This document shows positions 46,330-56,968 of a stretch of DNA of 64,000 nucleotides, one piece after another. The stretch is taken from positions 64,958,939-65,022,938 of the forward strand of contig NC_031495.1 of NCBI RefSeq assembly GCF_000237925.1, given 5' to 3'. The position numbers and the translations under genes are program-made. This stretch comes from Schistosoma mansoni (taxonomy: Eukaryota; Platyhelminthes; Trematoda; Strigeidida; Schistosomatidae). Below the pieces are notes generated by a model. That model did not search any database and was not told the origin of the DNA. It saw nothing but the letters and a program-made list of their open reading frames with translations. Every line of letters begins with the position of its first letter. Position 1 is the stretch's first letter.

Positions 46330-46431
46330 GCAATCAGTCAGTCAGTTACAATGTAGGACCAAGCACATATATGCATCGGTTCAAGTTGCCATAACTTGTT
46401 AGCACAACAAGGTAATAGTATGTTAAATGAC
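46330..46431 (-). mobile_element. RTE-like LINE A 3'-end stub
   Basis: CAGTCAGTCAGTTACAATGTAG, then the antisense of GGTATGGCAACTTGGACC-type 3' region. A SINE-B pair is inserted next to it. Confidence 0.7.
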
Positions 46432-46444
46432 ATTGTGAATTGAA

Positions 46445-46851
46445 CCCAGGACCTACCAGTCTCGAGCCAGAGCCCTTAACCGATAGACCACTGAGCTGGC
46501 ATCCAACGGTGTTAATGTCTAACTCCAACCAATCCACGAAGTGTTTGAGCAACCGATCACCAATTGTCTTCAGTGAGTTCCTATCTCACAACAGACGTAG
46601 TTTTAACTCCACTGGTCACTGCTTCTCACTAGAACTCCTGGATGTACTTCTCGAAGTCAGTCACTAGTGAGCATATGATTATATTTATTATCAGAAGGGG
46701 TTTTGTGGGATGCGCACTGCTGAGGAGTCCCACAGTAGGACGAAACGGCCGTCCAGTGATTCCAGGTTTTCGATGGTGGTCTAGCTTCAATTGACTCACG
46801 CTTTCAACTATGAAAATACTAAAATCTCCACAAAACCCCTTCTGATAATAA
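46445..46851. mobile_element. Inverted SINE-B pair
   Basis: Left: a minus-strand piece (46445-46676) from the B box outward to the 5' end of the unit (AGTCACTAGTGAGCATATG). After GATTATATTTATTA comes a short minus-strand tail (TCAGAAGGGGTTTTGTGG), then plus-strand SINE-B from the hammerhead to its tail (CCCCTTCTGATAATAA). The 13-bp direct repeat ATTGTGAATTGAA (46432-46444 and 46852-46864) encloses everything. Confidence 0.8.
46714..46759 (+). ncRNA. Hammerhead ribozyme motif (SINE-B type), complete
   Basis: CACTG/CAGTG stem I, CTGAGGA, stem II GTCC-CACAGTA-GGAC, GAAA, CGGCCG, cleavage triplet GTC. All core bases kept; the outermost stem I pair is lost (GCACTG against CAGTGA). Confidence 0.7.
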
Positions 46852-46864
46852 ATTGTGAATTGAA

Positions 46865-47519
46865 TTGTTTATGAATTTAATGATGAGTGCTTTAAAACGT
46901 AGTTAGAAGATAAGATGTATATGGTGAGTGAAAATTTATGAAAGCAGATCTATTCTTATATGAACTATGTCGATGGTAAATGCAGAGAGAGAGAGAGAGA
47001 GGGTAGCTGAAAAAAAATTCTTTCGTGTACAGTGGTTAGATCTTTGGGTGTGGAGTGAGATAGTTTCGGTTGTGTGTAGAAGAGGAAGCCATCAGCCAGG
47101 TAGTAATACAGTGGATAAATTGAAACCTTAATATCCTGAATGAACCAAGTGGACGAGAATATAGATCTTAATCACTCTTAACATTCCTTTCCTCAACTAG
47201 GTCAGATGGTGATCTGTACTAGGATGATGGACTTGTTTTAATGTTCACCTAGTCTAGTAGAAATCGTTACAAACCTTAAATAAATGAACAAGTATATCAC
47301 TCATAAGAATTAAACGTGTATGACAGGAATGAGTTTCTTTGAGGGTATACGTAGTAGGAATGTATTACTAACATTAAAGTGTTGATTATTTAGAACAAAT
47401 TCAGTATAACAGTTGTCTATTAATTTAAGTGGTTTAATCTTTAGTCTTCATCGAATGCCATTGGTCAGTGTGCAACTATTTAAGTTTCACTATCCTCAAG
47501 TAAAAATCGATATGTTATT
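46865..47519. other. Intergenic with (GA)n run
   Basis: About eight GA units at 46985-47001; otherwise nothing recognised. Confidence 0.5.
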
Positions 47520-47905
47520 TGTATATTCACTTAGTATTGTTTGTTTGAATCTTCCCATTGATGCTTAGGACTGCAACTGGTCAGTCTCTTATTTGCATAT
47601 GTGCATACTGTGCGTATTGCCTCGATATAACCTTAAGAGACTGACCAGTTGCAGTCCTAAGCGTCAATGGGAAGATTCAAACAAACAATACTAAGTGAAT
47701 TTAAACTTCACCCCATCGCACAAGCAAGTAGCTATCAGGACTCAGCAGCTGAGTGGATAATAAGATGGCATTTGAAGCGAATGGTACTCAGTTCTAGTCC
47801 CAGAGTGAACATCAACTCTCGGATGCAGGTACATCCAGCTGACGAGTCCCAAATAGGACGGAACGCGCATCCTGGATTTCACTGCTAGCCACTATCCATC
47901 TTTGT
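47520..47905 (+). mobile_element. Smα-type retroposon, longest copy, palindromic head
   Basis: Arms 47525-47592 and 47634-47702 are near-perfect reverse complements (TTTGTTTGAATCTTCCCATT against its complement), enclosing 41 bp. Then come the tRNA-like part (AGCTGAGTGGATAATAAG; a decayed B box TCAGTTCTAGTCCC), the hammerhead and the 3' end CCACTGCTAGCCACTATCC. The RNA of the head would form a hairpin of about 68 pairs. Confidence 0.8.
47833..47877 (+). ncRNA. Smα hammerhead motif, core altered
   Basis: Stem I ATCCAG/CTGGAT, CTGACGA and stem II GTCC/GGAC are intact; the invariant GAAA is GGAA. Confidence 0.6.
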
Positions 47906-48569
47906 TTATTTGTATATTGTTCTGTCGTTACGAGATTATCTGATATTTACATTTCACCATTTAATACACATATCTAGGTGAAAGCAATAAATTATAGAAT
48001 TTCTTTTTCCTTCAGAGTACATGTTGAATTTACCCATACATTGACTTTAAAAAGTCATGAATTGTTGAATACTATCCATATGGAATAGCAATATTTTTTC
48101 CTAGATAATGGTAGTTTATAAAGTAGGTTGGTAGCAAAGTAGAAATACCTAAGTAGAACGTGACATCGTCATTATATATGTGTTTATTGATTATTAGTAT
48201 CCACTAAGGATCTATTTTATTCATGCGGGTGATCTAGGTAACAAAACTCATTTGAGAGATCGATCTGTTTAGACTCAAACTTACAAGTGTTTGTTTAAAA
48301 AAAGTTATTCTTTTGTAAATATCTAATCTTAATTATGTGAATTAGTTACTTGGGTGACCATGAAAACTGGCAGCAGCATGAGGTCATGATAATCAAGTTA
48401 AACTTAATTGTCATTTACTTATAAGTAACACTTTTCTAGAGTGTGCTAATTGTATATAACAATTAATTACCACAGATCCTTTGTGCAATTATTTCTTATT
48501 ATATTGTGTGTTTTCTTGAACTAGCATGAATCTATAGGGTCTAATAACATTATTATTTTATTATTATTT
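47906..48569. other. Intergenic, nothing recognised
   Basis: A+T-rich; no feature supported. Confidence 0.45.
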
Positions 48570-49385
48570 ATGCCTGTTACTCCCAACAGAGCAAAGGCCG
48601 CCGACCAGAATTCTACAACATACTCTGTCCTGGACCTTACTTTGTAGTTCAATCCACTAGTTGTTCATTCTTCTGATGTCTGTTTCCATTTCTCGGTGTA
48701 ATGTGTTCTTTGGTATTCCTCTTCTCCTTTAGCCTCCAGGATTCCATGTGAGGGATTGTCTTGTGACGCAGTTCAGTGCTTTCCTCAATGTGTGCCCTTT
48801 CCACTTCCAGCGCTTCTTCCTGATTTCTTCCTCCACTGGACGGAATCTGGTTTGTTGTCTCCCACAGTAACTTGTTGCTGATTGTGTCTGGCCAACGGAT
48901 CCTCAGTACCTCGTGTAGACAACTGTTAATAAACACCTGTAACTTCTGGATGATGGCTTTCGTAGTTCTCCACGTCTCCGCCTCATACAGTAGAACTGTC
49001 TTTACATTTGTATTGAAAATTCTAACCTTGGTGTTGGTTGACAATTGTTTTGAGTTGCAGATGTTCTTCAGTTGTAAATATGCTGCTCTTGCTTTGCCGA
49101 TCCGCGTCTTTGCATCTGCATCAGATCCACCGTGCTCATCAATGATGCTGCCCAGATATGTAAAGGTTTTCACATCCTCCAAAGCTTCTCCGTCAAGTGT
49201 GATTTGATTGGTGCATATTGTATTGTATCGGAGAGTCTTGCTTTTCCCTTTGTTTATATTGAGATCTACTGCTGCTACATTGGCTGTCTTCTCCTGCATT
49301 TGTTGTTGAGTTTGTGATAGAAGAGCCAGATCATCTGCGAAGTCTATATCGTCTAGCTGCATCCTAACTGTCCACTGTATTCACT
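48570..49385 (-). mobile_element. LINE B, C-terminal half, recent
   Basis: Minus-strand frame 49362-48649 is open for 237 codons: MQLDDIDFADDLALLSQTQQQ (RT ADD motif), LEDVKTFTYLGSIIDEHGGSD, IFNTNVKTVLLYEAETWR, then [20 protein letters not shown] where a frameshift replaces the expected [10 protein letters not shown]. The 3' end lies at TTTATGCCTGTTACTCCC (48570). 48884-49265 is identical, on the opposite strand, to 63481-63862. Confidence 0.8.
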
Positions 49386-49979
49386 GTAACATAGAATGAC
49401 TAATTTATAACTGATATACTAATATTAACTGTTTTACTGACCAACTATTCCTGTTCCAACATTCCATTTTAGAAAAATATCCCTTTTGTCCCAAGGGAGA
49501 TAAATAATCAAACAGCTTATGGATTGATGCGAAGTATTTATCACAGAATGAATAGCTATTATAAAATAGAGTTTATGTTCTTCAATGTTGAATAAGCTTT
49601 TATCAATGGAATACTTTCTCCCGAATCGTCTTCACTTCTTAAAGTCTATTAATCAATTTGTACTATGATCACTAATGAAAGTAACTAAAAGCCACAGTTT
49701 ACTTCGTTTGGTTTTGGAGACTTGGGAGGTAATCAGTAAGAAATCCTGCAGAGTAGAAAATGGTGTACTTCAGTATCATGTCATTTAAGGCAACTTCTTT
49801 TTCCTTCATGTCTTTTTCACTTTGACCAACTCCAAAGGCAAAGTAGTTCTGTTCGCAATCGACTCAATTCGCATGTAAGATATTTATACTAACTAGAAAC
49901 TGAGTAGTAACCAATCTTTTGTCAGCTGATTGAATTCTCTCAATTAAATTATTAGATAGACAGTTGATATAAACGAATT
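49386..49979. other. Intergenic, nothing recognised
   Basis: No gene or recurring repeat seen. Confidence 0.45.
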
Positions 49980-49987
49980 GATATTTA

Positions 49988-50168
49988 ATTATCAGAAGGG
50001 GTTTTGTGGAGATTTAGTATTTTCATAGTTGAGTTCGAATCTCGCGAGTGTGGGATCGTGGATGCGCACTGCTGAGGAGTCCCATAATAGGACGAAACGG
50101 CCGTCCAGTGCTTCTAGGTTTTCCATAGTGGTCTAGCTTCAATTGACTCACGCTTTCAACTATGAGTC
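49988..50168. mobile_element. Inverted SINE-B pair (asymmetric)
   Basis: A short minus-strand tail (ATCAGAAGGGGTTTTGTGG to TTCATAGTTGA), then plus-strand SINE-B from the B box (GTTCGAATCTCGCGAG) to its 3' segment. The 8-bp direct repeat GATATTTA (49980-49987, 50169-50176) flanks the unit. Architecture as at 32141-32362. Confidence 0.75.
50066..50111 (+). ncRNA. Hammerhead ribozyme motif (SINE-B type), complete
   Basis: Stem I GCACTG/CAGTGC, CTGAGGA, stem II GTCC-CATAATA-GGAC, GAAA, CGGCCG, cleavage triplet GTC; all core positions as expected. Confidence 0.7.
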
Positions 50169-50340
50169 GATATTTACCAGTGAAGGTAATTGAAAAGAAT
50201 TTCATGATGTAATACTGTTTTGTAAAGTCAATTTCATTCGGTTTACAAAGTGGTGAAGTGAAAACTCAAACATATAACTCGACTTTTCACACAAACACTA
50301 CATATATCACTACTCACAATACTACCACTATTATTATTAC

Positions 50341-50703
50341 TTCGGATCCGTTGGCCAGACACAATCAGCAACAAGCTACTATGTGAGAGAGTAAATCAGA
50401 TTCCATCCAGTGGAGGAAGAAATCAGGAAAAAGCACTGGAATTGGATACGACACACATTGAGGAAATCACCCAACTGCATCACAAGACAATCCCTCACAT
50501 GGAATCCTGAAGGTCAAAGGAGAAGAGGAATACCAAAGAACACATTACACCGAGAAACGGAAACAGACATGAGAATAATGAACATAAATTGGATAGAACT
50601 AGAAAAGAAGGCCCAGGACAGAGTGGGTTAGAGAAAGCTGGTGGGCGGCCTATGCTCCATTGGGAGTAATAGGCGTAAGTAAGTAAGTAAGTAAGTAAGT
50701 AAG
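50341..50703 (+). mobile_element. LINE B 3' end
   Basis: Starts at [15 protein letters not shown] sequence and encodes [20 protein letters not shown] and [18 protein letters not shown]; frame 50410-50631 ends at a stop where [10 protein letters not shown] is expected (RVG then TAG). The tail is GTAAGTAAGTAAGTAAGTAAG. 50398-50500 is identical to 63898-64000. Confidence 0.8.
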
Positions 50704-50907
50704 CAATATTGAAGTGTGTAGAACATATTCTAGAACATGGAAAATAAAGGTCTTTACGATGAGCGTGAATTTTTTGATGCAAAATTCTTCTTCTTAAACG
50801 AATCGGTCTATAGAGAAGCTCAACCAAAAAGAACTGTCAGTTTCTTGTGTTGATTTTTTTTGGCCGACTGTTGCAAATGAAGCTAGTAATAACATTATGA
50901 AACATCG

Positions 50908-51115
50908 GTAAGCAAAGATGGATAGTGGCTAGCAGTGGAATTCAGGACGCGCGTTTTCGTTCTATTTGAGACTCGTCAGCTGGATGTACCTGCATCTCAG
51001 ACATGTTGATGTTCACTCTGGGACTCGAACCCAGTACCTTTCGCTTCAAACGTCATCGCGTTATCCACTCGGCCACTGAGTCCTGATAGCCACTTGCTTG
51101 TGCAATGAAACGTCA
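50908..51115 (-). mobile_element. Smα-type retroposon without palindromic head
   Basis: Minus strand: TGGCCGAGTGGATAACGCG (A-box region, tRNA-Ser-like), GGGTTCGAGTCCC (intact B box), the hammerhead and the 3' end CCACTGCTAGCCACTATCC. This is the best-preserved tRNA-like part among the Smα copies here. Confidence 0.8.
50940..50985 (-). ncRNA. Smα hammerhead motif, helices weakened
   Basis: CTGACGA is intact and GAAA is present but followed by an extra A. Stem II (GTCTC against GAAC) has lost pairing. Confidence 0.5.
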
Positions 51116-52080
51116 TCAATGCGATATTGATTCTGTGCTTATCAAACCAAATAGATGTTACTACTCAATGTGTAGCTACCTATATACACCTTAAAAAGAA
51201 ACGCTGAATTTGGATAATGTTATGAGAAGACGAAGGTTATCGGAATTAAGTGATATATTAGCGCAATACATTTCGAACAATCTGATCATACGAATACTTG
51301 TTAAGAACATTTATATAGAAAAATAAAAGGTCAACTACACAAATTTAAAGGTATCATTAGGATATTTTATGCAGCCCAACTTGTTATTATCGAAAAGTCA
51401 AGGCCTGTGTTTCATCGAAAACCCAAACAACATGGAAGCGATTGTGTCACATCCCATTACGTATATCAATTACATGTATGTGTGGAAACATGCACATAGG
51501 GAGGGGAATTCGTGTGCTGCAATTAAGGATGGTTGAACAAATACCTAAATGACTACAAGAACAAATGAATTTCAGTGGTCATATAGGATCACAGGATGGA
51601 CAAATATCTCCCTCCATTGCGAAAAATTAGGTTGAGACTGTTCATAAGGTTCATATCAAGTCAGTCTTTGCAGTTTTGTACAAAAGTTTTCAAGGGCATG
51701 TACTAAAGTTTATTGAAGCCTTAACTACACGAAAACTGAAAATCTCTTTGTGTATTCAAAAGCAATTTATTCTTACTCTTAACCTACCCTGGTAGTACTG
51801 ATTTATTATCAAGAGTATTTTTCACATTGTTTTTATGTTCTTCATTATTATAAGTTGATCCGAACTTAACTATGCGGCTATTGACCAGTAATGGTCAAAG
51901 TCTTGACTACGTTTGTCTATACAGTCTTGACGTCCGTATGATCCATCATGAAATATACACATCTGCAATACTACTCTCACTCGACTTTTTATTCCTTCGG
52001 TGTAACAACATGACAAGTCATATGAATCTATTACGAAGTTAGTAAGGATACATATTTCACAGTTTGTTATCATCATCATC
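51116..52080. other. Intergenic, nothing recognised
   Basis: About 1 kb of A+T-rich DNA with no supported feature. Confidence 0.45.
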
Positions 52081-52084
52081 TAAA

Positions 52085-52735
52085 ATGTGGCTATGAACAG
52101 TAGGAGATATTCGTAAGTTACTAGTATTTGACCACAGATGCCTTAGAAATATTGCTCGCATCTGCTGGGATCACCAGGTAAGTAATAGTGAGGTTAGACA
52201 CAGGGTATTAGAGAATGATGGCAAATCAGTTGATGAGGTGATGAATCTTCATCGACTGAGATGGTTGGGCCACGTGTTACGTATGCCTGAACACCGATTA
52301 CCACGACGCGCTATGCTGACTAGTATTGGGGATGGTCGGAAGAGAGTTAGGGGAGGCCAAACTAAAATGTAGCATCAGAGCTTGAAGTCACTAACTTCTA
52401 GTCTGAGTCATGTTGGCGGATGCAGACTACTTGGTCAGAGTCCACGTGACTATCTTGACCGATGGTTGGAGACTGTGTGTAACATGGCTCAGAATCGATC
52501 ACAATGGCACAGGTGTATACACTCTTTATCTTCCCTTAAACCGTGGGATTAAAATCACTTCATATATGTCTTTCTTCCTGTGCTATATCCTTATATGCAA
52601 TCTTTTTTTTATATATTACCACCACTAAATTAACTACTTCTATGAATTCATCTTGTTGTGCTAACGAAGTATGGCAACTTGGACCGATGCATATATATGC
52701 TTGGTCCCATGTTGTAGCTGACTGACTAACTGACT
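52085..52735 (+). mobile_element. RTE-like LINE A, C-terminal and 3' end
   Basis: Codes for [54 protein letters not shown] and [15 protein letters not shown]. One TAG replaces TGG at about 52370 (AAAATGTAGCATC). The 3' region ends in GTAGCTGACTGACTAACTGAC. Confidence 0.8.
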
Positions 52736-53127
52736 ATCATCATCTTATGGAAATGTGAACAAAGAATAACTAAGATGACGTAACAGAAAGATTATAATAC
52801 TAGATTACGTAATACGAATAATAACAATAGACTTAATAAGTTGGTAACAAATTTTAATGTGAATGTAGTAAGATGATTAAAATGTTTTTGTTACAACAAT
52901 TAAAGGTCATTAAACGTTATCAAGATGTAGTTAGACCTCCTTATACACTGTTTTAGGTCAACACTTATTAGTTTTATAGATATAGAAAGAGCGAAAAAAA
53001 TATCTAAGATGAGTTGCTCTAGTGACTAAGTAAACACAATAACAAAGTTTGATGATTTATCTTAAGACTCAGAAAAAAAAAGAATTTTTAGTACTGAAAT
53101 CAATTAAAACTAAGAAAGCTTAGACCA
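52736..53127. other. Intergenic, nothing recognised
   Basis: A+T-rich; no feature supported. Confidence 0.4.
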
Positions 53128-53275
53128 GATTGCTAGGCGAAAGGTACTGGGTTCGAGTCCCAGAGTGAACATCAACTCTGAGATGCAGGTACATCCAGTT
53201 GACGAGTCCCAAATAGAACGAAATGCGCGTCAAACTGGATTCCACTGCTAGCCATTATTCATCTTTGCTTACAAT
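53128..53275 (+). mobile_element. Smα-type retroposon, 5'-truncated
   Basis: Starts inside the tRNA-like part (GCGAAAGGTACTGGG), with B box GGGTTCGAGTCCC, and runs to CCACTGCTAGCCATTATTC. The hammerhead at 53193-53240 reads TTGACGA where CTGACGA is expected, and a stem II G is changed (AGAAC). Confidence 0.75.
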
Positions 53276-53499
53276 TCCTATTAAATGTCTAAAAACAATC
53301 AGTTTTGAAAAGTTAACGGTTGAAATGAAGTAGCATAAACTTCTCTGTTTATCACAAATTAATCGACAAAACTACACATAATATCATTGAATTACCAAAT
53401 ACTAAAAAAATGTTAAGTTACATAAACTTGAGGTTCAATTCTTTGTTCCGATTAAAGTTTCCAATATGATTCAAAGTATCAGTATGGAGATTTGTGGAA

Positions 53500-53695
53500 A
53501 TTTCAGTATTTTCAAAGTTGAATTCATTAGTTGATCTAAGCTAGACCGCCGTTGATAGCCTGGAAGTACTGGACCGTTGTTCGGTCCTAGTTCGGGACTC
53601 CTTAGCAGTGCACATTAACGACTCATTAACTCAAATCCAGGACCTTCGGTCTCGCGCGCGAACAAAGCCTCTGAACTCATGAATTCAACTGTTTA
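53500..53695 (-). mobile_element. SINE-B, diverged subfamily, inverted tail
   Basis: Minus-strand copy with AGTTGAATTCATTAG in place of AGTTGAAATCATGAG and GATCTAAGCTAGACC in place of AATTGAAGCTAGACC. It ends at the right with an inverted tail scrap (ACTCATGAATTCAACTG). The hammerhead is dead (CTAAGGA; CGAA in place of GAAA). Confidence 0.65.
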
Positions 53696-53819
53696 AAAAA
53701 TGATTCACTGTATTTTATTTGATGTTTAGTGTCTGAAAACCCGTAACAGGAATTGATGAATTTTGATTTTATGCTTGCTAGTATTTATCAAAAAGGATAA
53801 CTAAACCCTATAGAAAACT

Positions 53820-53890
53820 CATTCTATGTTAAGTTGGGTTGGAGAATGCTGGTCGGCGGTCTATGCTCCATATGGAGTAACAGGCATAAA
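53820..53890 (+). mobile_element. LINE B 3'-end stub
   Basis: TTGGAGAATGCTGGTCGGCG to GGAGTAACAGGCATAAAG, the last 70 bp of LINE B; the GTAA tail has decayed. Confidence 0.65.
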
Positions 53891-54564
53891 GAAGAAGAAA
53901 ACAAAAAGAATCTATGTATCAGTATTGTTTCATGATGCTTTTTTCATTCTGTTGGTCCCCTTTCCTACTTTATGAATATGGATTTAGAGATATTAGACTT
54001 ATGCACATTTGTCCCAGTTCCAACGTTATCTGTAACCAACTGTATAACAGTAATGAAAAATAATGAGAAAAATATGGAATAACTGGAGCTTAAGATTTAG
54101 TCAAATATGTGAGTTTCATTCGAGCACATCACTACAAGTGATTAAGGGTTATGTTATTCAGTATCTGGTCACTCACTACAATTGTCCCGTAGATTTTAAT
54201 GTAAAAGTTGGCATCCCTCCACTCTCAGTGACTTCACGAGGCAGTGCCCTGGTTTAGTTTAGTTCCCTTCAGCCTTTTTTTTCAATCTATTTTTTAAACT
54301 ATTGAGAATTACAGTACTAACATATTACTTTTACCCAACTTAGAAAATGCTCAAAAACGCATGTTATCCAATACGTACGACTGATTATTCCTTTCTAATT
54401 TTATGGATCATATTTCACAGTTATAGAATAATACAAAGCCGACTACTACATAGTATACCCATCTTTCGATGGATAGACTGACGTTTTTCCGATTTTACAG
54501 GCAATATATGTTGTCAAAAGTCATTCAAAGAGCGTTTAGTTAAATAAAAAAATATTTTAATACT
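53891..54564. other. Intergenic, nothing recognised
   Basis: No gene or recurring repeat seen. Confidence 0.4.
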
Positions 54565-54975
54565 TGAGATCATGAGTCAATTGAAGCTAGACCACCATGG
54601 AAAACGTGGAAGCACTGAACGGCCATTTCGTCTTGTTGTGGGACTCCTGAGCAGTTGTGAGATAGTAACCCACTGAAGACAAAGGTGTATGTATCTCTCA
54701 ATTTCGTGGATTGGTTGACGTTAGACATTAACACCGTTGGATGCCAACCAGATCAGTGGTTTAGAGATTAAGCGTTCGCGCGCGAGACCGGCAGGTCCTG
54801 GGTTCGAATCTCGTGAGGCAGGATCGTGGATGTAGACTGCTGAGGTGTCTCACACTAGGAGGAAACGGTCGTCCAGTGCTTCCAGGTTTACCATGGTTGT
54901 CTAGCTTCAATTGATTCATGGTTTCAACTATATAAAATTACTAAAATCTCCACCAAACCCCCTTCTGATAATTCC
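54565..54975. mobile_element. Inverted SINE-B pair
   Basis: Minus-strand part 54565-54655 ends at the hammerhead's outer stem; the plus-strand part follows from GTTGTGAGATAGTAACCC through the tRNA-like segment (GGGTTCGAATCTC) to CCCCCTTCTGATAATT. Plus-arm hammerhead damaged (CTGAGGT, GGAAA context). No clear flanking direct repeat. Confidence 0.75.
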
Positions 54976-55529
54976 TTAAATTATCATTTTTGATCATTAT
55001 AGTGACTATACATTATCCAAAAAGCAATATGATTATTAATAAATCTTATATGAACTAGAATACAAATAAGTTATTAATAGATCTAATGAATGATTCACCT
55101 GAAGGTATAATGAATAATAGCAGATAGTCTCTGTTGCACATATGTTCTCATTTCTATCTTGTAAAACAAAAGTAACCTGTACTGTATTCAAATAAGTAAA
55201 CACTTTGATGTTTATTAAAAGAAGAAACTACAGATAATATAAGTAATCATAAAGTTTACAGCCAAGACAGTCTAAAGAAAGGTTGTCAGATAGATTAATT
55301 AGTATAGTAGTGAAATAGTTAAATTGCAGTCTTTTTATTAGACCATGAATTCTAATTACTGACCTTAGTTGCTGTTAAAAGTTTTAATAAGCATCGATTT
55401 CTTATATTAACTTATCAGAAGCGTACTTCCTTGATATATTAGCGAAGTAACATTGATACTTTCATACCGATAAATGAATTCAATTGAATGAAGATTTCTT
55501 AGTATAGGGGAGATTAACGAATTTGTAGT
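54976..55529. other. Intergenic, nothing recognised
   Basis: A+T-rich; no feature supported. Confidence 0.4.
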
Positions 55530-55740
55530 CAGAAGGGGGTTTGTGGAGAAGCATTGGATGGCCGTAGTCTAGTGGTTAAGCGCTCGTGCGCAAGACTGAT
55601 AGTTCCTGGGTTCGAATCTCGTGAAGAAGGATCGTGGATGAGCACTGCTGAGGAGTCCCACAGCAGGATGAAGTGGTCGTCCAGTGTTCCCAGGTTTTCC
55701 ATGGTGGTCTAGCTTCAATTGATTCATGATTTCAACTATA
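55530..55740. mobile_element. Inverted SINE-B pair (asymmetric)
   Basis: A short, internally deleted minus-strand part (GTCAGAAGGGGGTTTGTGG, then AAGCATTGGATGGCCGT), then plus-strand SINE-B from TCTAGTGGTTAAGCGC to TGATTTCAACTATAG. The plus hammerhead reads GAAG in place of GAAA. Confidence 0.7.
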
Positions 55741-56639
55741 GAATTTTGAAGTTTTATGTTATGGACTGACGATAATAAGAAAACTATTTTAGGTCAGGAA
55801 GCAATGGATGGATGTTTTGTCCAATAGAACTTTTCAGTAATGTAAAAGCAGGACACTACCACCGATCAAATATAGTATCTTCAGTTCACACGAAGCGCTA
55901 AACACTGCTAGAACCTTTAGATAGCATCTAGTCCAATATATTTACAACTTGAGTAGGTTCAGAATATTAAGCAGAGATCAGCCAACTGAACTGGTTACAG
56001 CTACTCGACTCCCGATATATCTGAATTCCACTGGTTACAAATTCTCACAAGAATCCCAGAAATTCATGCAATAGTAAGTCATTAGTGAGCTGACGATCAT
56101 AGGTTTTATTGATTGGTTTTGTGAAGATTAGTTTAAGGCCATAAACTTGCATTAGCTAGAGGACCAGTAAAACACACCGAGCATTTAGTAGCATTTCCAT
56201 CGGGATGAACAACTCCACAAAGAAACGAAATCAGGATCCTCATATCTCGAGACGGTCTCTGAGTCAGAATTCTTTTTTGGTGTGAGACTAATGGTGAAAT
56301 AATACTGTAATCAGTTCAAAACAAACTGATATTTTAAATCATAAACCATTCTATTCAGTGTACTACGTGGGTAGAACAACTATGAAATTAACTTAAATCC
56401 TGCTCAAACACAGATCATTGAGGACATGTTTGTCCTAAAACTTTTCAGTAGATCATTAAAGGTTCAGCACAATACGGAGATGTAATTACATATTTATTTT
56501 AAGGACAACATTTCAGTGATCTTTCTAATTTTCCGATATTTCGATTTTGGTATCTAATGATTTACCTCTAAAGTATTCTAGTGAGTTGTATAGAGAACGT
56601 GAATTACAGTTGTACGTTTGATATTGATTATAAACATTT
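55741..56639. other. Intergenic, nothing recognised
   Basis: 0.9 kb; a faint, very decayed SINE-B-like stretch may lie at 55795-55860 (GGAAGCAATGGATGGATG), not enough to call. Confidence 0.35.
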
Positions 56640-56646
56640 TAGATCA

Positions 56647-56968
56647 GAAGGGACTTTGTGGAGATTTCAGTATTTTCATAGTTGAAATCATGAGTCGATT
56701 GAAGCTAGACCACCATTGAAAACCTGGAAGCACTGGATGGCTGTTTCATCCTATTATGGGACCCCTCAGCAGTGCGCATCCACGATCCCTCCTCACGAGC
56801 GAGATTCGAACCCAGGACCTACCAGTCTCGCGTCAGAGCACTTAACCGATAGACCAGTGAGCCGGCATCCAACTGTGTTAATGTCTAACTTCATTACAAC
56901 TCCTGGAGTTCTAGTGGGAAGCAGTGACCAGTGGAGTTCAACCACGTCTGTCGTAGAGATATCAACTG
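56647..56968. mobile_element. Inverted SINE-B pair
   Basis: Minus-strand SINE-B from the tail (GAAGGGACTTTGTGGAG) to the head (GTTAATGTCTAACTTCA), then plus-strand outer head (CTCCTGGAGTTCTAGTGGG to TAGAGATATCAACTG). The 7-bp direct repeat TAGATCA (56640-56646, 56969-56975) flanks it. The hammerhead reads CTGAGGG for CTGAGGA. Confidence 0.7.
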
